The notes under the pieces are model-generated. The model searched no databases. It saw nothing but the letters and a program-made list of their open reading frames with translations, and was not told where the DNA came from. Below, piece after piece: positions 8,803 through 15,772 of a stretch of DNA of 64,000 nt. Position 1 is the stretch's first letter, and each line of letters begins with the position of its first letter. The stretch is from Deltaproteobacteria bacterium (lineage in GTDB: Bacteria > Myxococcota_A > UBA796 > GCA-2862545). The stretch spans positions 248,001-312,000 of the forward strand of contig SBGP01000095.1 in the NCBI GenBank assembly GCA_006226595.1, written 5' to 3'. Both the position numbers and the translations under genes were made by a program.

Positions 8803-10536
8803 ATGATCTCCCTGCTCCTCTCCGCGGCCCTCGCGGGCGGCCTGCCCTCCCTCGACCAGCCCCTGAAGACCGGCAACACGGCCAGCGCCGACACCGCCGT
8901 CGTCATCGGCGTCGAGGACTACGCCTTCGCTCCGGACGTGCCCTACGCCGAGCGGGACGCCTCCGCGTTCTACGACCTGCTCGTGTATACGGTGGGCGTG
9001 CCCGCCTCCCGCATTCGCCTGTTCGACAAGGGCGCGTCCAAGGAGCAGATCGTCGATGCCGTGCGCACGGCGGGAAGCGACGTCGGCGCTGGCGGCACGG
9101 TGTGGATCTACTTCGCGGGCCACGGTGCCGCGGACCCGTCCACCGGCGGGCGCCTGCTGCTCGGCGACGACGTGAAGCAGGATCCGACGGCCTTCGCCGC
9201 CCGCGGGGTGGGCGTGGACGAGCTCAAGGCGCTGGCCGAGGTCAAGGGCGGCGCGGTGAACCTCGTCGTCGACGCCTGCTACTCGGGCCTGGGACGCGGC
9301 GGAGACGAGCTCATCGCCGGCAAGCGCTTCCTGGTACCCGCTTATGCCCAGGCCCCGAAGCCGGGCGTGTTCGAGTGGAACGCCGCCAGCGGGGACGAAC
9401 TCTCGGGCCCGCTGCACCCCACGCGCCACGGCGCCTTCACCTACCTCGCGGTGGGCGCCCTGCGCGGCTGGGCCGACGGGCAGCTCGACGGGCAGCGCGA
9501 CGGCAAGGTCACCGCCGAGGAAGCGCACCTCTACGTCAAGGATGCGCTCAAGACGCTGCAGATCAACGACCAGACCCCTGAGATGGCGGTGGACGGCGCC
9601 AAGTCGCGCGTGCTCGTGAAGGCCGAGGGCCTGGAGCCGGCGCCCACCCTCGACCCCCGCATGGCGGAAGGCGGCGCTCCCGACAGCGGCCCGGCCCCCT
9701 ACTCCAAGCCCAGCGGGCCGATCGAGGCCGCCGACCGGCCCCTGGTCGAGTCCCTCGTTCGCGGCGCGGTGGCCAAGTGTGTGGCCGAACACGGCGGCGG
9801 CGACCCGGTCTTCGACCGCTGGTTCGTACGCTTCAAGATCAAGCCCGGAGGCTCGCTCAAGGGCTACCTGGCGAGCAACGCGGTGTACACCGAGTCCCCG
9901 GCCATGTTCCCCACCCACACCTGCGTCCGGGAGGAGATCAAGTCCTGGAGCTGGGCGGCGACGAGCCTGGTGACCTTCAAGACCTCGATCACCCTGGAGT
10001 CCTCCGCGCCTGCGGCCGCCCCCACGCCCGCCCCGGCTCCCGCGACCTCACCGGCTCCCGCGCCCGCCTCGGCCACCAGCACCACCAGCGTGAGCAGCGG
10101 GACCACCGGCGGCACCACCACCGTCGACATGCAGGTGCCCGGTATGGGCGTGCACATGGAGGTCACCGAGAGCGGCGACGGCATCACCGTCGATCAGCTC
10201 GTGGACCCGAACTACGCCGCGCCCACCACCACCGCGAACGCAGGCCACGGCACCCCGGCGGTGGGCCCGAGCTCGGTGAAGCTGGTGCTCCGCTCGCAGG
10301 ACGGCGAGTGGATCGACCTCAAGGTCGATGGCAAGGTCGTCGGCGAGCTCCGCAACGACGACGAGCTGGTGATCACCATCTCGCCCGGTGTGCACACCCT
10401 CGAGTTCGTCGACTTCATGGGCAAGGAGCCGTATGCCCGAGGCCAGCTCTACACCCACGACCAGGCCGAGATCGTCTTCGGCGTGAAGGAGACGGCCGTC
10501 GAGGCCTACGGCGCCGCGGACTGGCGTGCCCAGTAG
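8803..10536 (+). CDS. secreted caspase-like (peptidase C14) protein
   Basis: A 577-residue protein with a short signal peptide (ISLLLSAALAGG). The caspase p20 core runs from about 30 to 200: VVIGVEDY, catalytic His107 in YFAGHG and catalytic Cys159 in DACYSG, so the Cys-His dyad is intact. Residues about 310-400 (ESLVRGAVAKCVAEHGGG...) resemble the AgmX/TonB-like C-terminal domain of Myxococcota envelope proteins. A Pro/Ala/Ser linker and a PEGA-like beta domain (WIDLKVDGKVVGELR) follow. It is last in an operon with two lipoproteins. A periplasmic protease with Arg/Lys specificity of the metacaspase/orthocaspase type is the likeliest reading; the substrate is unknown. Confidence 0.9.
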   Translation: MISLLLSAALAGGLPSLDQPLKTGNTASADTAVVIGVEDYAFAPDVPYAERDASAFYDLLVYTVGVPASRIRLFDKGASKEQIVDAVRTAGSDVGAGGTVWIYFAGHGAADPSTGGRLLLGDDVKQDPTAFAARGVGVDELKALAEVKGGAVNLVVDACYSGLGRGGDELIAGKRFLVPAYAQAPKPGVFEWNAASGDELSGPLHPTRHGAFTYLAVGALRGWADGQLDGQRDGKVTAEEAHLYVKDALKTLQINDQTPEMAVDGAKSRVLVKAEGLEPAPTLDPRMAEGGAPDSGPAPYSKPSGPIEAADRPLVESLVRGAVAKCVAEHGGGDPVFDRWFVRFKIKPGGSLKGYLASNAVYTESPAMFPTHTCVREEIKSWSWAATSLVTFKTSITLESSAPAAAPTPAPAPATSPAPAPASATSTTSVSSGTTGGTTTVDMQVPGMGVHMEVTESGDGITVDQLVDPNYAAPTTTANAGHGTPAVGPSSVKLVLRSQDGEWIDLKVDGKVVGELRNDDELVITISPGVHTLEFVDFMGKEPYARGQLYTHDQAEIVFGVKETAVEAYGAADWRAQ

Positions 10537-10572
10537 GCGGGCCGCCACGCACCGGGAAGCCTGAGCCACAAC

Positions 10573-10600
10573 GCCCCTCGCGCCGGTCGGCGGGAGGGGC
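10573..10600. terminator. strong bidirectional hairpin between convergent genes
   Basis: GCCCCTC (10573-10579) pairs with GAGGGGC (10594-10600). Inside, CGCCG (10581-10585) pairs with CGGCG (10588-10592), leaving one G-G mismatch and a 2-nt tip. It lies between the stop of the caspase-like gene and the stop of the convergent lipoprotein gene, so it can serve both. Confidence 0.7.
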
Positions 10601-10620
10601 GAAGTTCGCGTGGGTGACGA

Positions 10621-10986
10621 CTAGTAGGCGACGAGGCCCGTGTCACTGGTGTCGCAGGTGTACACGCAGGCGTTGTCGACGCAGTCCCAGCTACCGACGC
10701 AAGCGAGACGGACGAGGTCCGCGTCGTTCTCGCACTGGCGCACGTTGTTGCACTGGCCGGCGCCGGAGGGCTTGACCTCCTTGCAGGTGCCGCAGCAGTC
10801 GTTCGGGCCGTTGTACACGCGCTCGAAGCCCTCGGGGCACTCGACGGCGAAGCAGTACACGGTGGAGCAGTCGACCGGGCCGCCCTGGCGGAGGTCGGCG
10901 TCGCCGTACGTGAGGGTCGGGGCCTGCTCGGTGCCGCAGGCGGAAAGGGACAGGGCGACGAAGGCCACGGAGATGAGCTTGTGCAT
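10621..10986 (-). CDS. cysteine-rich small lipoprotein
   Basis: A 121-residue lipoprotein. The ATG at 10986 has GGAGG upstream and gives signal HKLISVAFVALSLSAC with lipidated Cys17. The mature part has many regularly spaced cysteines (CSTVYC, CPEGFERVYNGPNDCCGTC, CNNVRQC and others), which suggests a small disulfide-knotted module of the IGFBP/antistasin type. The resemblance is to cysteine pattern only. It is a single gene, convergent with the caspase operon. Confidence 0.75.
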   Translation of the reverse strand: MHKLISVAFVALSLSACGTEQAPTLTYGDADLRQGGPVDCSTVYCFAVECPEGFERVYNGPNDCCGTCKEVKPSGAGQCNNVRQCENDADLVRLACVGSWDCVDNACVYTCDTSDTGLVAY

Positions 10987-11327
10987 GGTGCATCCTCCAC
11001 AAAGGGGATTTTGGACGCGCCGGATATGCCCCCGTCGCCAAACCCGCAAGCGAAGAATTTTCGGACGAGCGACACCCGGAACGCGAGGTCCTGCGGCTGC
11101 CCGATCGAGCCGGTTTCAACGGCCATCACGCGTCGCAAGATCGTCGCGATGGGCATGCCCGACCGCCGAGTCTGCACGCGACGGGCGCCCTACGGCGTCG
11201 ACGTGAACAGACAGCTGTTCACCGCTCCCTGGGACAACACGTCGCCGTCCCACCTGACGGCACCTGCCCCGCCGTGCCGTACCACCTGCACGTCTACTGA
11301 GCGCCGTGCTTCGGCGGGGGCGCGGAC
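10987..11327. other. non-coding gap with a GTGAACA/TGTTCAC dyad
   Basis: No supported gene. The notable element is GTGAACA (11203-11209) and TGTTCAC (11216-11222), a perfect 7-bp dyad with a 6-bp spacer. Its half-site shares the TGAACA core with the 11-bp repeats at 24602-24700. It lies about 220 bp upstream of the cysteine-rich lipoprotein start. Confidence 0.4.
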
Positions 11328-11882
11328 CTACGGCAGGGCCGTGATCGCGCCTCGCAGGACGTGGCTGCCCTCGACGGCTCCCGAGGTCCACACGGTCAGG
11401 GACCACCCCTCGTCGCTCAGACCGAGCTCTGCGTCATCGATGGCGGCCCCGTCGTAGAAGGACGAGACGGCATCGAGCAGCACGGCATCGGTGACGGCGA
11501 CGCCGACCGCCGCCCAACCCAGGACGTCGCGGTGCACGGTCACGCGAAGGGTGTCGTGGTCCGTCCCGGCAATCTGGCCGTCCATCGCCGCCCACCGGTA
11601 CAGCGTGGTGAACGCCTCCGCACCCTCGTAGCAGCCGGTGTCGTCGAAGGTCGTCTCGACCCAGGGCCCGTCCCAGGTCACGGTGCCGAGGTCCGCGGAC
11701 AGTGGGCTCATGTCCACCTCGTCGAGGGGCTCGAGCTGCCAGGCGGTGCCGATCTCGTCGAGCGACACCGCGGGCCAGTCCGCTTCGTCGAGCACCGACT
11801 CGTACTGATCGCCGCACCAGTCCGTGGACATTCCGCTGCTCGTGCAGCCGGCGAGCAGGCAAGTCATCGCCATCAGGCGCAT
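11328..11882 (-). CDS. lipoprotein of unknown function
   Basis: A 184-residue protein. The ATG at 11882 gives signal RLMAMTCLLAGC with Cys12 in a canonical LAGC lipobox. The mature part is acidic and aromatic, probably beta-rich (DMSPLSADLGTVTWDGPWVETTF, GWSLTVWTSGAVEGSHVL), with two further Cys that could pair. I do not recognise a family. It is transcribed alone, leftwards, away from the phospholipase-like operon; the gap between them holds the half-site array at 12083-12130. Confidence 0.7.
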   Translation of the reverse strand: MRLMAMTCLLAGCTSSGMSTDWCGDQYESVLDEADWPAVSLDEIGTAWQLEPLDEVDMSPLSADLGTVTWDGPWVETTFDDTGCYEGAEAFTTLYRWAAMDGQIAGTDHDTLRVTVHRDVLGWAAVGVAVTDAVLLDAVSSFYDGAAIDDAELGLSDEGWSLTVWTSGAVEGSHVLRGAITALP

Positions 11883-12082
11883 CGTCGACTCCAATACGGT
11901 GCGCTCGGGCTCGCCCCGATTCGCCGAACGTGAGCTGGCACACAACCCACCTTGCCTGGCGCATGCCCAATACGCAATCGACATGCGGTTCGGGCAAATG
12001 GGGCGTGTACTCGACAGGTGACGGCTCCTTTGCGCGCCCTCTCAGGGACTTGCCAAAAGCCCATAACACCGCCTCTCATGTC

Positions 12083-12130
12083 GTTCGAGATCCGAACACC
12101 GTTCGGAATGCGAACACCGCAAAGTGTTCG
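12083..12130 (+). promoter_or_regulatory. array of GTTCG/CGAAC operator half-sites
   Basis: Two tandem 18-bp units of form GTTCG-N5-CGAAC-ACC occupy 12083-12118 (GTTCG at 12083 and 12101, CGAAC at 12093 and 12111). A further GTTCG at 12126 makes the last arm a perfect dyad, GCGAACAC (12110-12117) with GTGTTCGC (12124-12131). A short AAACACGC tandem repeat follows near 12145-12160. The array lies about 100 bp upstream of the operon at 12227 and in the gap to the divergent gene at 11882, as expected for cooperative repressor binding. The binding protein is unknown. Confidence 0.55.
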
Positions 12131-12226
12131 CGATCAGGACGGCCAAACACGCAAACACGCCAAAACATAGGGATCCACAGACTTTGGCATGAGGATTGTA
12201 AGGGAATGAATGCATCGGAGGCTCTC

Positions 12227-13168
12227 ATGACCCGCTACCTCGTTCCCGTCCTCTTCCTTCTCGGCGCTTGCGGCACCCCTGGCGATGAGTCCGACCTGTT
12301 CGGCGCTCCGCAGGCGGATCCCGATCTTCAGCTCGACAGCACGGCCACGCGGACCGCGGGTTCGCTCCTGCTCGACGAGGGCGAGGTTCTGGAGTTCTCG
12401 AGCTCCGAGACGTTCGACGGCACGGTCGAGGTTGCGGTCGAGCTCCACGGGATGCGCCTGCAGGCCAGCCGCACCGCCCACGGACTGTCGCTGCATGGCG
12501 AGGCGCTCGACGGCGGCACCGCGCTGATGACCGAGGCGGACCGCGCCGTCCTCCTCCGCCTGACTGCGGCGCTCGAGGCCGAGTTCTACCCCTCCATCGC
12601 GCACGTCACCTCCAAGGAGGAGTACCGTGCGCTCCGCCAGATGACCGCGGCCGAGGAGCAGCTGTTCAGCATGGTCGAGGGCCTGTGGTCGCAGTGGCCG
12701 AGCAGCATGCCGCTCGACTACGAGGTGGACTCCGACACCGCCGAGCGCGGCATCACCGAGCGTCACTACTACGCGGACAACGCGTACTACATCGGTGGTA
12801 GCCACGACTGCTGGGACTGCGACTGGTGGGAAGGCGACTGCACCGACTACAAGCGCATCGGCCATGAGTTCGACGGCTGCAACCACGGCAACACCGGCAC
12901 GAGCTGCTCTGGAACCCAGTTCACCCAGGACGCCGTCAACCACGACCAGTGTGTGCGCACGAGCAAGCACGGCGGCCACAGCCTCGCGAGCCTGTGGTGT
13001 GACGACCAGTTCGTCTCGTGCGTCGACGACGAGATCTCGGCCCCGAGCGCAGGGTACGATTGGCGCGGCAGCTACTACTACAACAACTGCCCCACCAGCT
13101 GGAAGGGCACGAGCGACGGATGCGACGTCCACTGCCAGTTCAAGGACCCCGACTGCCCGGCGAGCTAG
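12227..13168 (+). CDS. secreted lipoprotein with a phospholipase-A2-like Cys/His motif region
   Basis: A 313-residue lipoprotein. The ATG at 12227 follows GGAGG and gives TRYLVPVLFLLGAC, Cys15. After an acidic N-terminal half, the last 120 residues are rich in Cys, Trp and Tyr. The motif DAVNHDQC, followed by CDDQFVSCVDDE, resembles the catalytic HD-C helix and the paired second helix of secreted phospholipase A2. The next gene, a trypsin-like protease, starts within its stop codon (TAGTG), so the two are co-translated. The PLA2 link rests on motif shape and has moderate support. Confidence 0.6.
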   Translation: MTRYLVPVLFLLGACGTPGDESDLFGAPQADPDLQLDSTATRTAGSLLLDEGEVLEFSSSETFDGTVEVAVELHGMRLQASRTAHGLSLHGEALDGGTALMTEADRAVLLRLTAALEAEFYPSIAHVTSKEEYRALRQMTAAEEQLFSMVEGLWSQWPSSMPLDYEVDSDTAERGITERHYYADNAYYIGGSHDCWDCDWWEGDCTDYKRIGHEFDGCNHGNTGTSCSGTQFTQDAVNHDQCVRTSKHGGHSLASLWCDDQFVSCVDDEISAPSAGYDWRGSYYYNNCPTSWKGTSDGCDVHCQFKDPDCPAS

Positions 13169-13926
13169 TGCTCCGCACTGCGTGGCTCGCCTTGGGGCTC
13201 GCCGGATGTTCCGGCGGGCCCTCTGTCGATTCGGGGGACACGAGCGACTGCGAGCCCGCACCCCTCCAGCGCATGCGTGATGGCACCGCGACGTCCGAGT
13301 TCGAGGCGGTCGTCAGCGTGAACGAAGTGGCCAGCTCGGCGTGCGCACGAACGGGCATCACGGTGTGCACGGGGACGGTCATCGGCCCCCGCACCGTGCT
13401 CACCGCAGCCCACTGCAAGGGCACGGTACCCGTCGACGGGCTGGGCGTCGTGTTCGGCGAGCGCTCGTTGTATGGCTCCGGGCCCGTCGGGCAGGGCCTC
13501 GAAGGCATCTGGTTCCAGCCCGAGTCGCTGTCGGTGCACCCGGACTACGACCCAAGCAGCGGTGCTCACGACCTGATGCGCATGGAGTTCGCCGAGGACC
13601 TGCCCGCGACGCCGATCCCCCTGGCCATGGAGGCGGACGCCGCCTGGGTCGGCACCGAAGCCACCGTCGTCGGCTTTGGCGGAGCCGCAGACGGCGAGGC
13701 GTTCGTGAAGCAGGAAGGCACCGTGTCGATCAGCACGCTCGACGCCGAGGTGCTGCGCTACGTCCCCTCCCCATCCATGACCTGTTCGGGAGATTCCGGC
13801 GGGCCCGTGCTCGTGGGCGGCACCGGAGCGTGGCAGCTGGCGGCGGTCACCGTTCGTGGCGACACCGCGTGCGAGACCTTCGGAGAGGGGCTGCTCCTCG
13901 GACCCTACGCGGACTTCCTGCCGTGA
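13168..13926 (+). CDS. trypsin-like serine protease lipoprotein
   Basis: A 252-residue protein starting at GTG 13168, which shares a base with the preceding stop. Signal LRTAWLALGLAGC puts lipid on Cys14, followed by an S-G-D-T linker. The S1 fold is complete: His82 in LTAAHC, Asp135 in HDLM and Ser210 in CSGDSGGP. The oxyanion glycines are present. It is likely a cell-surface endopeptidase. Position between the PLA2-like lipoprotein and a membrane-anchored partner suggests activation or processing of one of these; that is inference. Confidence 0.92.
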   Translation: MLRTAWLALGLAGCSGGPSVDSGDTSDCEPAPLQRMRDGTATSEFEAVVSVNEVASSACARTGITVCTGTVIGPRTVLTAAHCKGTVPVDGLGVVFGERSLYGSGPVGQGLEGIWFQPESLSVHPDYDPSSGAHDLMRMEFAEDLPATPIPLAMEADAAWVGTEATVVGFGGAADGEAFVKQEGTVSISTLDAEVLRYVPSPSMTCSGDSGGPVLVGGTGAWQLAAVTVRGDTACETFGEGLLLGPYADFLP

Positions 13927-14531
13927 ACCGCCGCGTGGTCGCCGCCCTCTCCATGCTCGTCGGTCTCGGCCTGCTGGCGATCGGGTGGTTCTCGCAGGGT
14001 ACGCCCGAGACACCGGCGCCCTCCGCGCCGCCCCGGGTCAGCAGCCCCGCGCTGCGAGCCCAGCCCCCGCCCGACGACGACGAACCCGAACCACCAGCCG
14101 TCGAACTCGTCGACGATCGACCCGACACGGCCATTCCGCAGGGCGCCGAGTGGGGCATCCCCGCGGAGGACGCCGATGTCGCCACGCAGGAAGCCGCCGT
14201 CGACGCGCGCCTCGCCCTACCACCCGCCATCGTGCGCCTGGCGGGCGGATGGGATGGCACGATGCTCGTGCCCGGGCGCATCGCCAAGATCGAGTCGCTC
14301 CTCGGAAAGCCGGTGCCTGCCGAGACGCTCGCGGCACTCACCGAGCGACAGGCAGCACTCGCCGAGCAGTCGGCACTCACGGTGGGAACCTACCGCCTCG
14401 GCGAGATCGACGAGCGGGAAGCACTGCGACTGCTGCAGGCGCACGAGCAGAGCTTTCGCGACGAAGCCTGCGCGTCCCTCGGGCTCTCGCCTTCGGACTA
14501 CGACCAGGTCTTCGGCCTCGGCACGCTCTGA
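13923..14531 (+). CDS. membrane-anchored proline-rich protein
   Basis: A 202-residue protein starting at GTG 13923 inside the protease stop (GTGA). A single membrane segment (VVAALSMLVGLGLLAIGWF) is followed by a Pro/Asp-rich linker and an alpha-helical C-terminal half (IAKIESLLGKPVPAETLAAL, YDQVFGL). No family is recognised. Co-translation with the protease suggests an accessory or inhibitor-like role, but nothing in the sequence proves it. Its stop is 7 bp from the convergent parvulin gene. Confidence 0.7.
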   Translation: MNRRVVAALSMLVGLGLLAIGWFSQGTPETPAPSAPPRVSSPALRAQPPPDDDEPEPPAVELVDDRPDTAIPQGAEWGIPAEDADVATQEAAVDARLALPPAIVRLAGGWDGTMLVPGRIAKIESLLGKPVPAETLAALTERQAALAEQSALTVGTYRLGEIDEREALRLLQAHEQSFRDEACASLGLSPSDYDQVFGLGTL

Positions 14532-14538
14532 CCGCGCC

Positions 14539-15753
14539 TCAGTGGTCGTGCCCCTCGTGGGGATCGGGTAGCGCGTCGGCTTCCATGCCGGGCACTCCGT
14601 ACTCGCCGTCGTCGGGCATCCCCTCCTCCAACGACGGGTCGGAGCGCGGCGCGCGGTAGTCGACCGCGTGGTCGGCGGGGGCCTTGCGACGGAACAGAAG
14701 GTGGTAGCCGAACTCGGACTCGACGGGCCCCGCGACCTCGCCGAAGTGCATGGTCAGGAAGGTGTCCTCGAGCGCCTCGGGAAGCTTGCCCACTTTCCAG
14801 GTACCGAGGTCGCCACCGCGATCCGCCGCATCGTCGGAGTGCTCGCGGGCGAGGGTGCCGAACAGAGACGGATCGGCCTTGGCCTTGGCCGCCAGGTCGT
14901 CGGCCAGCGCCTTGGCCTCCGCCTTGCTGCGGCCGTTCCGCGAGGAGCTCGCACTCGAGTGACTGATCAGCAGGTGGGCCCCAGCGAGCTGAACCGCAGC
15001 GGGCTGCGGCTCGAGCCGCTGGTAGAGCTCGTAGCCAAACTGGCTGCGCACGGGTCCGCTGATTGCACCGATGGCGAGCCCATCGAGCGCGACCTCGACG
15101 GCCAGGGGCCATCGGGCGGTCTCGACCGTCCACGTGCCCATGAAGCCACCGCGCTCGGCCCCCCAGCCATCGGACTCGGCCTTGACCAGGGCTTCGAAGC
15201 CCGTGGGGTCGGCCACCGCCCGTGCATGGAGTTCCTCCGCGCGGGCCTTGGCTTCCTCCGGCGTACGCGTGACCGCCGCGGGAGCGCGGTTGGCGCCCTG
15301 CCAAGCGACGACCAGGCGGCGGCCCGAGAGCAGACTGGTGCCCAGCGGCTCGACCCGCTTCAGCACGACCACGCCGAGGTGCGCATCGAGCGGGTCGGTG
15401 AACTCCCCGACGTCGACCGAGAGGACCGGGGCGAAGTCCCGTGGCACCTGCTCCCGCGGCCAGGACTCGACGCGTCCCCCGCTCGCGACCATCGGACCAT
15501 CGCTGTACTCGGCGAGCATCTCGGGCCACGCGGTCGGATCGGCGCGCAGCTTCACCACCAGCTCGGAGGCGAGCTCGAGGGCCTGTTCGTGGGTGCGCTC
15601 CGGCTTGGTCCGGTCACCGACGTACTTCACCTCTCCCCAGTTGAGGAGAAGCATCTCCGAGGCGACACGCGCCTCGACGGGAGGGGGCTCGGTGACCTGC
15701 GGCTCGGGTGCCGTACCGCAGCCACCCAGGACCAGCGCGAGTAGGGTGAGCAT
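14539..15753 (-). CDS. lipoprotein with three parvulin-type peptidyl-prolyl isomerase domains
   Basis: A 404-residue lipoprotein (LTLLALVLGGC, Cys13) that carries three successive parvulin-like units, at about 30-135, 140-245 and 255-360. Each has the pattern of a helix with A-x-E-L/DL, then G-G-x-x-G/ES-W or GTW, then SxFGY-x-L (DRGGDLGTWKVGKLP, ESEFGYHLLFR in the third). Units one and two have lost part of the motif. The C-terminus is acidic and His-containing (HEGHDH). It is last in the cytochrome/FG-GAP operon and probably folds exported proteins on the periplasmic side of a membrane. The family call is strong; activity of each unit is not known. Confidence 0.85.
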   Translation of the reverse strand: MLTLLALVLGGCGTAPEPQVTEPPPVEARVASEMLLLNWGEVKYVGDRTKPERTHEQALELASELVVKLRADPTAWPEMLAEYSDGPMVASGGRVESWPREQVPRDFAPVLSVDVGEFTDPLDAHLGVVVLKRVEPLGTSLLSGRRLVVAWQGANRAPAAVTRTPEEAKARAEELHARAVADPTGFEALVKAESDGWGAERGGFMGTWTVETARWPLAVEVALDGLAIGAISGPVRSQFGYELYQRLEPQPAAVQLAGAHLLISHSSASSSRNGRSKAEAKALADDLAAKAKADPSLFGTLAREHSDDAADRGGDLGTWKVGKLPEALEDTFLTMHFGEVAGPVESEFGYHLLFRRKAPADHAVDYRAPRSDPSLEEGMPDDGEYGVPGMEADALPDPHEGHDH

Positions 15754-15759
15754 GCCCCG

Positions 15760-15765
15760 ATTATA
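15760..15765 (-). promoter_or_regulatory. perfect minus-10 hexamer placed for a leaderless transcript
   Basis: On the minus strand TATAAT ends 6 nt before the ATG at 15753. There is no ribosome-binding sequence between them, so transcription from this site would start at or next to the start codon. No good minus-35 element is seen. It suggests a second promoter for the parvulin gene inside the operon. Confidence 0.5.
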
Positions 15766-15772
15766 GCGGAGC

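Noticed and set aside
11936-11960. TGGCAC...TTGC, a possible sigma-54 promoter
   Set aside because: The two elements are about 10 bp apart instead of the 5 bp needed for a true -24/-12 site.
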